Source: Vibrio gangliei
GTDB lineage: Bacteria; Pseudomonadota; Gammaproteobacteria; Enterobacterales; Vibrionaceae
Length of the DNA: 64,000 nt
Assembly (NCBI RefSeq): GCF_026001925.1
Contig: NZ_AP021870.1
Span: forward strand, 620,001 to 684,000
Direction: 5' to 3'
A model generated the notes under the pieces. It was not told the DNA's origin, did not search any database, and saw only the letters and a program-made list of their open reading frames with translations. Both the position numbers and the translations under genes were made by a program. Below, in pieces: positions 40,716 to 49,629 of the stretch; the first letter of the stretch is position 1, and each line of letters begins with the position of its first letter.

Positions 40716-40970
40716 ATGAACCCGATTCTAGCTTTATTAAAAGAACACAATATCGAAGACGCTCAAATTCGTGAGATTTTTCAAGAGCTCACCACCAACC
40801 CAATGGCTGCAATGGCGACCATTAGCCAACTAGGACTGCCACAAGAAAAACTGCAGATGTTAATGGCTCAGGTAATGCAAAACCCAGCCTTGATCAAAGA
40901 TGCGGTGGATGAACTAGGCTTGGATTATTCAAAAGTAGAACAAGCTAAAGAAAAGCTGCAAAATCAGTAA
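40716..40970 (+). CDS. DUF2999-family small protein
   Basis: The 84-residue protein is all-helical and Met/Gln-rich: NPILALLKEHNIEDAQIREIFQELTTNPMAAMATISQLGLPQEKL, then MAQVMQNPALIKDAVDELGLDYSKVEQAK. This is the DUF2999 family of gammaproteobacteria, whose function I do not know. GAGA precedes the ATG. It is a single gene, 82 bases after the small lipoprotein, with a strong shared terminator. Confidence 0.8.
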   Translation: MNPILALLKEHNIEDAQIREIFQELTTNPMAAMATISQLGLPQEKLQMLMAQVMQNPALIKDAVDELGLDYSKVEQAKEKLQNQ

Positions 40971-40990
40971 GGTAATATTCAAACATAACT

Positions 40991-41025
40991 AAAAGGTCGT
41001 GAGCCAAAAACTCACGACCTTTTTG
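40991..41025. terminator. Bidirectional terminator between DUF2999 and hcr
   Basis: AAAAGGTCGTGAG (40991-41003) pairs with CTCACGACCTTTT (41011-41023). Confidence 0.88.
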
Positions 41026-41052
41026 TTTTCAGACTTGCAGATTCGCTTTCGA

Positions 41053-42120
41053 CTAGCTCAACGCGACTTCCACATCCGATTCGATCTGGCATGAACATGC
41101 CAATACAAAGCCTTGATCTAATTCTTCTTGCGTTAACGTTGCCGTACTAGTGCGAGTGAACTCCCCTTTGGTGACTTTGCATTTACACGAACCGCAAATA
41201 CCGCTACGACAAGCTGCAATCACAGGTACTTTCGCCGCCTCTAAAGCATCAATTAATGCACTGCCCACCTTTGCTTCAACTTGTGCACCAAAGGCTGGTA
41301 CAAAAACGGAGGCTTGGCTTAAAGCCTGTGCTTTGTTTTCTGCATCATTGGCAACCACTTTTGGCTGTTCAGATTCCGCTGGTGTAAAGCTTTCTTGATA
41401 AAAGAAATCCATATTCATACCCAGCGCTTGCAGGTTCTCTTTCATCGCCGCCATAAATCCCACAGGCCCACATAAGAAGGCACTACGCTCGGCAATATCA
41501 GAACAGTATTGCTTTAAAGCCGCTTGAGTTAAGCGCCCTTCTAAATAGTCCGAACCTTGGGCATTTTCTAACATCACATCAAGATGAAAACGCTCATATG
41601 ATGCGGCCATTTCAAGTAATTCTTGATGGTAAATAACTTGCTCTAATTCGGTTGCCGCATGAATAAAGTAAATATCTGTGGTGTCAGTTTTATCGGATAA
41701 TAAAGTTTTCGCCATCGACATCACCGGCGTAATACCGCAACCGGCGCTAAGCAATACAATTCGCTCACCATGCGGCTGACCAATATGAAATTCACCAGCA
41801 GGTTTTAACACTGAGACGATTTGACCTTCTTGTAAAGAATCAACGATATAGTTGGAAACTTTACCACCATCAACGCGTTTAATAGTCAGCTGTAATTCGT
41901 TTTGATTAGGCATTGAACTTAATGAATAAGCGCGATATTCCGTCTTACCCTCTACTTCAATACCGAGCGTGATAAATTGGCCAGGAATAAAATCAAATAC
42001 GGTGTCTGAGTTTTGATTATCTGCTACTAAAGTAACGCTAACGCAATTTGGAGTTTCCTGCCATTTACGTTGGCAAATAAAGGCTGCGGGTTGGTTGTCT
42101 GGCCATTCATACTTGTTCAT
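41053..42120 (-). CDS. hcr: NADH oxidoreductase Hcr (electron donor for Hcp)
   Basis: The 355-residue protein has a ferredoxin-reductase FAD domain (RAYSLSSMPNQNEL near 56-70), an NADH domain (LSAGCGITPVMSMAKTLL), and a C-terminal plant-type [2Fe-2S] ferredoxin with CRSGICGSCKC and a distal LACSC. This order fits Hcr, which passes electrons from NADH to Hcp. It follows hcp by 87 bases on the same strand; a perfect 12-base hairpin lies in the gap. Confidence 0.92.
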   Translation of the reverse strand: MNKYEWPDNQPAAFICQRKWQETPNCVSVTLVADNQNSDTVFDFIPGQFITLGIEVEGKTEYRAYSLSSMPNQNELQLTIKRVDGGKVSNYIVDSLQEGQIVSVLKPAGEFHIGQPHGERIVLLSAGCGITPVMSMAKTLLSDKTDTTDIYFIHAATELEQVIYHQELLEMAASYERFHLDVMLENAQGSDYLEGRLTQAALKQYCSDIAERSAFLCGPVGFMAAMKENLQALGMNMDFFYQESFTPAESEQPKVVANDAENKAQALSQASVFVPAFGAQVEAKVGSALIDALEAAKVPVIAACRSGICGSCKCKVTKGEFTRTSTATLTQEELDQGFVLACSCQIESDVEVALS

Positions 42121-42162
42121 TTTTTATCTCTACCATGTTCTCAACTATTGCTTTCGATATGT

Positions 42163-42193
42163 ATGCCACCTTGAAGGGTCATCAAGGTGGCAT
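42163..42193. other. Perfect 12-base intercistronic hairpin between hcp and hcr
   Basis: ATGCCACCTTGA (42163-42174) pairs exactly with TCAAGGTGGCAT (42182-42193), with a seven-base loop. There is no T-run on the hcp strand, so it more likely sets mRNA stability or partial attenuation than full termination. Confidence 0.75.
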
Positions 42194-42207
42194 TTTTACT
42201 CACATAA

Positions 42208-43878
42208 TTACGCCGCTTTTTCGCCTAAAATAGTTTTTAAGTCGGCTTCAACCGTTGAGATCCCACGTAGGTCAAATTTCTCTTGCATCACAGCCATGAG
42301 GTTATCGGTTAAGAATGCCGGCTTGGTTGGGCCGGTATATATACCTTTAATGCCTAATGCAAGAAGCGTTAATAGAACCACAATGGCTTTTTGCTCAAAC
42401 CAAGATAGAACCAAAGTCAGTGGCAGCTCATTCACGCCACAATCAAACTCTTTTGCCAATGCGAGTGCTAATTGAATCGCTGAGTATGAGTCATTACATT
42501 GGCCCACATCTAAGAGACGAGGAATGCCATTGATTTCACCATGCTGTTCTTTATTGAAACGGAACTTACCGCAAGCCAGCGTTAGAATTAGGCTGTCATC
42601 TGGCGTTTGTTTCGTGAACTCATTGAAGTAGTTACGCTCCACTTTGTCACCATCACAGCCGCCCACTAGGAAGAAATGGCTGATGTTACCTTGTTTCACC
42701 TGATCGATAACCGCAGGCGCCGCTTCCATCAATGCATTACGACCAAAACCCACTGTGATCATGTGTTCAATTTCATCGTGTTTGAACCCTTCTTGCGCTA
42801 ATGCACATTCAATCACTTGTGAGAAATCATCACCGACAATATGAGTCACATTTGGCCAACCTACAATACTACGAGTAAAGATACGATCGTTGTATTGGCC
42901 CACTTCTGGGTTTAATAGGCAGTTTGATGTCATCACAATCGCACCCGGGAAGTTCGCAAATTCTTTTTGCTGATTCTGCCAAGCACTGCCATAGTTACCG
43001 ACTAAATGAGGATATTTATTTAATTGAGGGTAACCATGCGCTGGTAACATTTCACCATTGGTGTAAACGTTAATCCCTTTGCCTTCAGTTTGTTGTAGGA
43101 TTTTTTCAAGGTCATGCAAATCATGGCCAGACACGAGAATACATTTGCCTTTGACTGGCTTAACGTTGACTTGAGTTGGCGCTGGGTGACCAAAAGTTTC
43201 CGTTTCACCACGGTCAAGCATTTCCATGATCTTGTAGTTCATCAAACCAATTTGCATTGAACACTCAAGCAACGCTTGCAGATCTTGAGGCTCAGAGCCT
43301 AACCAAGACATGATTTGGTGATATTCTGCGAAAATAGCTTCATCTGTTTGACCCAGTACGCGTGCATGCTCCATATAAGCTGCCGCACCTTTTAGGCCAT
43401 ATAGAGATAATAAACGTAACCCCATGACATCGGGGTCTACCGTTTCATGACCACGGTTTACGGCTGCAAGAGGTGCGTATTTTAATAACTCTTCACGAGC
43501 GGTTGGTAATGCAAATTGAGCCGCTGGCGTTAATTCTGGTAATGCTTGATTAGCTAATGTTGCCGCTGCACGGACTTTTTCTTCTAAACGTAATTTATAT
43601 GCATACGCTTGATTAGAAAATTCAACAATACGGTCCGCATCGAAGTTGACGTTAGTTAAGGTAGAAAAGAATGCTTGAGGTGACCACTCATCAATTTCTG
43701 TATCGACAATATCAAACTTGCGACCAAGATCCGCCCAAAAAGACACACCTTGCAATACGTAAACTAAGATATCTTGCAGATCAGACACTTCGCTCGTTTT
43801 ACCACACATACCTTGTGCGTAAGAACAGCCATCGCCAGCAGGGGTGCGGATTGTTTGCTCACATTGAATACAGAACAT
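42208..43878 (-). CDS. hcp: Hybrid cluster protein (hydroxylamine reductase / NO reductase)
   Basis: The 556-residue protein has the N-terminal cluster ligands Cys3, Cys6, Cys18 and Cys25 in the enterobacterial-type spacing. The hybrid-cluster ligands appear in ISGHD-like [38 protein letters not shown] and [10 protein letters not shown]. The family was named for hydroxylamine reduction, and E. coli Hcp is a high-affinity NO reductase during anaerobic growth. It precedes hcr. A strong sigma-54 promoter and a NorR-like GT-N7-AC site lie upstream, so NO induction through NorR is likely. Confidence 0.95.
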   Translation of the reverse strand: MFCIQCEQTIRTPAGDGCSYAQGMCGKTSEVSDLQDILVYVLQGVSFWADLGRKFDIVDTEIDEWSPQAFFSTLTNVNFDADRIVEFSNQAYAYKLRLEEKVRAAATLANQALPELTPAAQFALPTAREELLKYAPLAAVNRGHETVDPDVMGLRLLSLYGLKGAAAYMEHARVLGQTDEAIFAEYHQIMSWLGSEPQDLQALLECSMQIGLMNYKIMEMLDRGETETFGHPAPTQVNVKPVKGKCILVSGHDLHDLEKILQQTEGKGINVYTNGEMLPAHGYPQLNKYPHLVGNYGSAWQNQQKEFANFPGAIVMTSNCLLNPEVGQYNDRIFTRSIVGWPNVTHIVGDDFSQVIECALAQEGFKHDEIEHMITVGFGRNALMEAAPAVIDQVKQGNISHFFLVGGCDGDKVERNYFNEFTKQTPDDSLILTLACGKFRFNKEQHGEINGIPRLLDVGQCNDSYSAIQLALALAKEFDCGVNELPLTLVLSWFEQKAIVVLLTLLALGIKGIYTGPTKPAFLTDNLMAVMQEKFDLRGISTVEADLKTILGEKAA

Positions 43879-43950
43879 AGTTTAAAGCTCCAGTGATTAA
43901 TAATAATTAGGCCTATCCCATGACGGCCAAGAAAAACTTAATCACTGTAT

Positions 43951-43967
43951 TGCACGCAGCGTGCCAA
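43951..43967 (-). promoter_or_regulatory. Sigma-54 promoter of hcp-hcr
   Basis: On the minus strand TTGGCACGCTGCGTGCA has GG and GC separated by ten bases and matches the -24/-12 consensus at all but one informative position. It lies about 75 bases upstream of the hcp ATG. Confidence 0.85.
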
Positions 43968-44016
43968 ATTTTAACTTATTGATATTTAACGATTTAACCA
44001 TTAATTAACAAGGGGA

Positions 44017-44032
44017 TTGATGTGGTATCAAC
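44017..44032. promoter_or_regulatory. Dyad upstream of hcp: FNR-like half-sites and a NorR-like GT-N7-AC site
   Basis: TTGAT-GTGGT-ATCAA is a perfect inverted repeat but with five central bases rather than the four of an FNR site. GTGGTATCAAC within it fits GT-N7-AC, the NorR core, about 55 bases upstream of the sigma-54 promoter. NorR binding is the better fit. Confidence 0.5.
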
Positions 44033-44067
44033 AACATAATCGATGTAAAAAAGACAACATGATATTC

Positions 44068-45624
44068 TTATAGTCCCAATTTTTTACCCATTCGATATAA
44101 ATTACCACGATCCATTTGCAAGAATTCAGCCGCTTTGGCCCACACGCCACCATTTTTCGCTAACGCATGTTCAATCAGCTGTTTTTGATATTGTTCAACG
44201 GCACTGCGCATGGCAATCGGCTCATTGGGTAAAACAGTAGATTGAGTGTTTGCTCCTTCAGTTTCTGGAAGTGTTGCGCTGAAATCCGTGAGAAAATGTC
44301 TCCACTCGATCATCTCACCGCCCTCTTGCATGGCGCGTAAACCCGCTCTCATTAATGTGTGTTCTAATTCACGCACATTCCCAAGCCAAGGTTGTTGTTC
44401 TAGATGACGTAAGGCTTGCGGATGCATATGCAGCACTTTTAATTGAAACTGAATACGAATGTTATCTAGGATGTGACCAATCAATACCGGAATATCACCT
44501 TCTCGCTCCCGTAGAGGCGGCACCTGGATCGGGAACACATTCAAGCGGTGAAATAAATCCGAACGAAAACGCCCTTCTTTGACTTCTTTGTCTAAATCAC
44601 GGTTGGTCGCGGCAATGATACGCACATCAATGAAGCTGTTTTTGTCAGCGCCAACACGCTGTACTTCACCTTGCTGGATAACCCGCAATAGCTTGGCTTG
44701 CAGCAATAAGGGTAATTCACCAATTTCATCCAGAAAGATCGTACCGCCATCAGCAAGTTCAAACTTACCTGCTCGGTTGGAAGTAGCGCCCGTAAACGCG
44801 CCTTTGATATGACCGAATAATTCACTTTCCGCAATCGATTCCGGTAAAGCGGCGCAATTAACATAGACCATAGGTTTATCAGAGCGCAGGCTTTTGGCAT
44901 GAATACGATGTGCAACGAGCTCTTTACCGGTGCCAGTTTCACCACTGATGAGTACAGCATAATTCGATTGCGCCACCATTTTAATGTTAGTCAATAACTG
45001 TTTGATTTGAGGGCTAATGCCCACCAGCTTTCCACCTCGATTACGCGCTTCATCGATCAAGACTTTATTGATCGATTGTTGCTGACGGTTGGCTTTATTC
45101 AGCGCTTCAAACAGGCTGATATTACGTACGATCCCCGCAGCCAAGGTGGCAAAGGTTTTGATAGTTTCGTCTGCTATCTCATCAAAAGCCCCTGAATTTT
45201 GTGCATCGAGAGTTAATACGCCCACTAAGGTATTTTCGACATATAAGGTGCAGCCCATACAAGCATGGACATCGATGTTATGATGCGGGTCATTCGCTAA
45301 TAGCCCATCAAATGGATCTGGAAGAGTGGAATCCTGTGGAAAGCGAACAGGATCCTGGCTTTGTATTATCATCGCTAAACGGGGGTGCAAATCCGGCGTA
45401 AAGGTTCGACCTAACACTTCATTAGACAAACCACTCATTGCCACGGGCACAAGTTGTTGTTGATGGTTAAGAATAAACAAAGCGCATGCATCACACGGCA
45501 ATAACTGGTGCACCGCATCAATCAATTTTTGGTAATGCTTGACTGTCGGAATACCCGCATTGAGTTCTAAGGCAATATTCAGCAAGACTTGTTCAATCGA
45601 AGCATTCGGAGAGGTTCTATTCAT
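44068..45624 (-). CDS. norR: NO-responsive sigma-54 activator NorR
   Basis: The 518-residue protein has an N-terminal GAF domain (about 20-170) that in NorR binds NO at non-heme iron. The AAA+ domain follows (about 195-425) with GETGTGKELVAHRIH, GAFTGATSNRAGKFE, GGTIFLDEIGELPL and RFRSDLFHRLNVFPI. A C-terminal Fis-like helix ends LQMDRGNLYRMGKKLGL. All parts of an enhancer-binding protein are present. It is divergent from nnrS and upstream of hcp-hcr, and both have sigma-54 promoters. No norVW reductase genes lie here, so in this organism NorR seems wired to hcp-hcr and nnrS. Confidence 0.92.
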   Translation of the reverse strand: MNRTSPNASIEQVLLNIALELNAGIPTVKHYQKLIDAVHQLLPCDACALFILNHQQQLVPVAMSGLSNEVLGRTFTPDLHPRLAMIIQSQDPVRFPQDSTLPDPFDGLLANDPHHNIDVHACMGCTLYVENTLVGVLTLDAQNSGAFDEIADETIKTFATLAAGIVRNISLFEALNKANRQQQSINKVLIDEARNRGGKLVGISPQIKQLLTNIKMVAQSNYAVLISGETGTGKELVAHRIHAKSLRSDKPMVYVNCAALPESIAESELFGHIKGAFTGATSNRAGKFELADGGTIFLDEIGELPLLLQAKLLRVIQQGEVQRVGADKNSFIDVRIIAATNRDLDKEVKEGRFRSDLFHRLNVFPIQVPPLREREGDIPVLIGHILDNIRIQFQLKVLHMHPQALRHLEQQPWLGNVRELEHTLMRAGLRAMQEGGEMIEWRHFLTDFSATLPETEGANTQSTVLPNEPIAMRSAVEQYQKQLIEHALAKNGGVWAKAAEFLQMDRGNLYRMGKKLGL

Positions 45625-45639
45625 ACTTGTTTCTGCCTT

Positions 45640-45650
45640 GTTGTTACAAC
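45640..45650 (+). promoter_or_regulatory. Candidate NorR binding site upstream of nnrS
   Basis: GTTGTTACAAC fits GT-N7-AC and is an inverted repeat (GTTG-N3-CAAC). It lies about 125 bases upstream of the nnrS sigma-54 promoter, in enhancer range. Confidence 0.45.
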
Positions 45651-45772
45651 TTTGTTAACAGAGAAGATTGAGAAATGGCTTTCTTTGTGTGAAGTATAAC
45701 AATGCGTTGTAAAAATAACATCAACACTTTATGGGTATTTTATTAAATCAATACTATTCAATATGTTATAAT

Positions 45773-45789
45773 TTGGCATGCTTTCTGCT
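45773..45789 (+). promoter_or_regulatory. Sigma-54 promoter of nnrS
   Basis: TTGGCATGCTTTCTGCT has GG and GC separated by ten bases as required for sigma-54, with small deviations from consensus at both elements. It lies 37 bases before the nnrS ATG. Confidence 0.75.
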
Positions 45790-45825
45790 AATACCTAATA
45801 ACTCTATTTAATTTGTGGAAACAAC

Positions 45826-47028
45826 ATGCTCAACATTACTGACAAAAGCGTTGAAGATAAGATATCTCCTGTTCTCCGTTTAGGGTTTCGCCCTTTCTTT
45901 TTACTGGGCGGGATTTACGCGCCTATTGCCATCGCCATTTGGGTTTATGCCTTCCAACATGGGCAGCCTAGCCTATTACACGTTCCGGCGCTTTGGTGGC
46001 ACGTACACGAAATGCTGTTTGGCTTCGCCATGGCAATTGTGGCGGGGTTCTTACTGACTGCGGTACAAAACTGGACAGGGATTAACGGTACGAAAGATAA
46101 ACGTCTCGCATTGATCGTGGCTCTATGGATTGCTCCACGCCTGCTATTTTGGACTCCAACGCCATTGTGGCTTATCTCATGCATTGAGGCGCTTTTTCTT
46201 GCCTTGGTAGCCTATGAAATTTCATTTCGCGTGCTTAAAACCAAAGGCTATCGCAATCTGATTTTCCTACCTTTTTTTGTATTGGCTATTGTGGCTAATT
46301 TTGCCAGTTATGCCACCATCAAAGGGATGCCACCATTTCCAAGTATCGCTGTCTGGCAAGCGATGCTGTGGTGGTTCATGCTGCTTATCTCAATTATGGG
46401 CGGGCGAGTGATTCCCTTTTTTACCGCCAAGAAAATCGGCTTTGAAAAACCGCAACCTTTGCTTTGGCTCGATGCGGGAGCAAACCTACCATTATTATTT
46501 TTGTTTATTTTAAGTTTCTTCCCGTTAACCGCAGCCATTACTAGCCCTTGGCTAATGCTATTTGCCGGTTTAACCCAAACTATCCGCTTTATGCGCTGGC
46601 AGCCATGGAAAACCCTAAAAGAACCTTTAGTTTGGTCACTGCACGCTTCCTACCTTTGTTTACCGGTCGGTTTAATTTTCCAAGGTGCAGCGCTTAACGG
46701 CTGGATAACTAATGGACTATTTGTTGCTCATAACCTTATTCACCTCTTTGCGATTGGTGCCATGGGGGGCGTAATTTTGGCCATGATCTGTCGCGTGACC
46801 ATGGGCCATACGGGTCGTAATATTTACCAAGGCCCCAACATGGCGCTTCCTTTTACTGCAATTGTATTAGCTGCATTTATTCGTTCATTGGGCGTCGGCA
46901 TTTGGCCTCAGTATATGCTCCATCTAATTAACTTATCTGCCGCCTTGTGGATATTTGCATTTGTCATGTTTGTGATTAAATTCGGCTACATGCTCACTCG
47001 AGCTCGCGCAGATGGCCATCCAGGTTAA
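45826..47028 (+). CDS. nnrS: NnrS-family heme/copper membrane protein
   Basis: The 400-residue protein has about twelve membrane helices. Family landmarks include LRLGFRPFFLLGGIYAP at 18-34, WWHVHEMLFGFAMAIVAGFLLTAVQNWTG around 62-90, MGGRVIPFFTAKKIG and AHNLIHLFAIGAMGGVILAMICRVTMGHTGR, with several histidines suited to heme or metal binding. NnrS protects cells during nitrosative stress, in V. cholerae by easing loss of iron-sulfur and free iron pools. It has its own sigma-54 promoter and is divergent from norR. Confidence 0.92.
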   Translation: MLNITDKSVEDKISPVLRLGFRPFFLLGGIYAPIAIAIWVYAFQHGQPSLLHVPALWWHVHEMLFGFAMAIVAGFLLTAVQNWTGINGTKDKRLALIVALWIAPRLLFWTPTPLWLISCIEALFLALVAYEISFRVLKTKGYRNLIFLPFFVLAIVANFASYATIKGMPPFPSIAVWQAMLWWFMLLISIMGGRVIPFFTAKKIGFEKPQPLLWLDAGANLPLLFLFILSFFPLTAAITSPWLMLFAGLTQTIRFMRWQPWKTLKEPLVWSLHASYLCLPVGLIFQGAALNGWITNGLFVAHNLIHLFAIGAMGGVILAMICRVTMGHTGRNIYQGPNMALPFTAIVLAAFIRSLGVGIWPQYMLHLINLSAALWIFAFVMFVIKFGYMLTRARADGHPG

Positions 47029-47047
47029 AAATTCAATTAAATAAACT

Positions 47048-47080
47048 GTACCCTATAACCTCAAGATGCAGAATTCTCAT
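47048..47080. repeat. Possible fragment of a vibrio intergenic repeat
   Basis: TACCCTATAACCTCAAGATG followed by CAGAATTC resembles a second short repeat I remember between vibrio genes. Only about 33 bases are recognisable and the flanks do not pair. Confidence 0.3.
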
Positions 47081-47170
47081 CTAAGTCTTTAGATAAAGAA
47101 GCTTTATGTGAAATATAGGCTCCTTTCAAGTAAATCTGACACAAGTTAAGGCTTGGGGGGATAAAATATA

Positions 47171-47197
47171 AAAGCCAACACTCAACATGTTGGCTTT
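47171..47197. terminator. Bidirectional terminator between nnrS and helD
   Basis: AAAGCCAACA (47171-47180) pairs perfectly with TGTTGGCTTT (47188-47197). Confidence 0.8.
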
Positions 47198-47224
47198 GAT
47201 CATTTCCTTATCACTTAATTATTG

Positions 47225-49372
47225 CTAACGTTTTTTTATCACCACCGGATAGCGATTGCCTTTGAGCTCTTTAACAAAGGAAGATGGATTAGCGTTGTGC
47301 AAAATCCAAACTTTCTCTTTGGCGCGTGTCATCGCAACATAGAACAAGCGACGCTCTTCAGCATTCGGGAACGCATCGTCACTTGAAAGCAGCGCATCAT
47401 GCAAATGTTTGTGGCGTTCCACCGCGGGGAATTGCCCTTCATCCACCGACACAATGATAACGTAATCGGCCTCTTTACCTTTGCTGGCATGGCAAGTTTT
47501 GAACTCAATATCTAAATGCAAATTCAACTTTTGCAGCGTTCTTAAATCTTGTGGTTCATGGTAATGATTGCGCCCTAAAATCATCACTTTTTTACGTGCT
47601 TTATTCTGCCCATTAAGCTCACTCAAAATATGTTCTAGCGTGTGCATTGGGGCGATCGTCACCGCTTTTTGTTTCTGCTGTTTATGACTGTTAAGCGTTT
47701 TTTCTAATTGATATGGATTTACTTGAATAAAGCGGTTTGCCACTTCACCAATTTGATTATTAAAGCGATATGTAGTGTCTAGATAATGAATATGCGCATG
47801 GGGGAAACGCTGTTTAAACCCAGTAGTGAGATTGACATCGGCGCCGGCAAAACGATAAATCGCCTGCCAATCATCACCGACAGCAAATAATGAACACGGC
47901 TGTTGAGTCGTGGTTTCACCCAATTCCGTTTTATGTACGCTAGCATGGCAAATACTGGTCAGCAGATCCAAGCGATTTGGCGAAATATCTTGATATTCAT
48001 CCACCATCATAAAGCGCCATTGTGGTTTAAATTTACCATTACGCGCGTACTGAGTGGCTTTCGAAATCATGCTGTTAAAATCGATTTGATTTTCGTCTTT
48101 CAGCATTTTTTGCCACGCTTGATAACACGGCCAAGCCAGCATTAATTCGCTGTTTAATTGCGGGTAGTCTTCTCGCTCAATAAGCTGTTCTTGCAGTTGT
48201 TTTTTGGTCATTTGCAATGCCGAAAGCTGATCGACTTGTTGCTCAAGCCAAGCCAATAATTTCGGGTTTTCTGCATGAGATCCCAGTTCAACATCCCCTT
48301 TTAAGAACGCAATCGGCCATTCTGCTAAGTGTTTTTGCCAACGTTTAAAGTTGGTTTCCGTCATCCAATGCATTTTTAACCATTGTGAAAACCAAGCGGT
48401 CTTTTGCGCTGGAGTCGTTGCAAGAGGAGAGATTTCAACTTGTCCACCTTCAACAGAGCGAATAATGTCTAACCCCAATTGATGGAAAGTCTGAACTTTG
48501 ATCTTTGCGCCCTGCTCACCAAATTTTTCTTGAATACGTTGCTGCATTTCTTTCGCCGCATCACGACCAAAAGCAACCAACAATAATTCTTCTGGTTGAG
48601 CTTGCCCACTTTGTAATAAGTAACCCACTTTTGCCATTAACACACTGGTTTTACCTGAACCAGCACCAGCCAAAATCAGAGTATGGTCATCATTGAGTAG
48701 CACGGCTCGCTGCTGCGATGGATTAAGAGGCGACTTTTCACATTGTTGGAAGTAGTTTTTCCATTCCGCTTCTTGATTAGACAACCAAGTTTGATTGCGC
48801 TGTTCAATCGAAGCCTCAGGGTGAGTCAACCAGCGTTTTAAACCACTGACTAAAGACGGCTCACTGTGTTGGAAACGGTCTTCTTCATCCCATTCGTTAT
48901 GGGTTGGAAAGATATTGATAATTTCAGGTAATGACATGTCTTTTTTCGCCAAGTCATCAGAGATACCTTTCATCCAAAACTCTAAAGATGAATGGGTCAA
49001 ATAGCCGGATTGATTCACCAACTCTTTCAATTGTTTAAGCCAGGTCGGCAGCAATTCCGCTAACGACTCACTTTGGTTAAGTTGCCAACGTCGATATTCC
49101 CCTACCGCCATTTGCGCGAAGTCACGACAATCTAACCAAGGTAAACCTTGTACTAACCACTGAATTTGCTCGGCATCTTCTTCATAAGAATGAAAATAGA
49201 GATTGCCCCAAAGTAAGCCTCGTTCAACCGTTACTTCACCGTTCCAGGCAGCAAAAGGAATTTGGATCTCATCTGTCGGTGACGACAAAATAATGCGCTG
49301 ATCTTTGACTTCAACTTGTCGATATTCATCTTGAATAAAAAATTGAGCAAAACGGCTGGCGCTTAATTGCAT
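47225..49372 (-). CDS. helD: DNA helicase IV
   Basis: The 715-residue protein has an N-terminal HelD-specific domain (1-200) and a UvrD-type superfamily 1 helicase core: NPSQQRAVLLNDD (Q motif), ILAGAGSGKTSVL at 233-245 (motif I), VDEYQDISPNRLDLL (motif II), FAVGDDWQAIYRFAGAD (motif III), TCHASKGKEADYVII (motif V) and RRLFYVAMTRAKEKVW (motif VI). It unwinds DNA 3' to 5' and acts in recombination. Length is close to E. coli HelD (684). It is a single gene convergent with nnrS. Confidence 0.92.
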   Translation of the reverse strand: MQLSASRFAQFFIQDEYRQVEVKDQRIILSSPTDEIQIPFAAWNGEVTVERGLLWGNLYFHSYEEDAEQIQWLVQGLPWLDCRDFAQMAVGEYRRWQLNQSESLAELLPTWLKQLKELVNQSGYLTHSSLEFWMKGISDDLAKKDMSLPEIINIFPTHNEWDEEDRFQHSEPSLVSGLKRWLTHPEASIEQRNQTWLSNQEAEWKNYFQQCEKSPLNPSQQRAVLLNDDHTLILAGAGSGKTSVLMAKVGYLLQSGQAQPEELLLVAFGRDAAKEMQQRIQEKFGEQGAKIKVQTFHQLGLDIIRSVEGGQVEISPLATTPAQKTAWFSQWLKMHWMTETNFKRWQKHLAEWPIAFLKGDVELGSHAENPKLLAWLEQQVDQLSALQMTKKQLQEQLIEREDYPQLNSELMLAWPCYQAWQKMLKDENQIDFNSMISKATQYARNGKFKPQWRFMMVDEYQDISPNRLDLLTSICHASVHKTELGETTTQQPCSLFAVGDDWQAIYRFAGADVNLTTGFKQRFPHAHIHYLDTTYRFNNQIGEVANRFIQVNPYQLEKTLNSHKQQKQKAVTIAPMHTLEHILSELNGQNKARKKVMILGRNHYHEPQDLRTLQKLNLHLDIEFKTCHASKGKEADYVIIVSVDEGQFPAVERHKHLHDALLSSDDAFPNAEERRLFYVAMTRAKEKVWILHNANPSSFVKELKGNRYPVVIKKR

Positions 49373-49629
49373 GAGTTTTCCTATACGGTCGATAAAATTA
49401 GGGGAATAGGGCTATTCTAACGGCTTTTAATTTGAAAGGAAGTGTTACTAAGTCAGAGGTTATTTAATACCAGTCATAAAGTGTAGGAAAAGTAAGCAAG
49501 CTGGCTCAAAAGTTGCTTCTAATCAAACTGCTCGGAAATTTTTGGCTGTAATTACAATAGAATATAGTTTGCTGCTGTAAACCCCTCTATACTGATTCAG
49601 TCACCCACTTTGGAAAATCATAACGCTCT

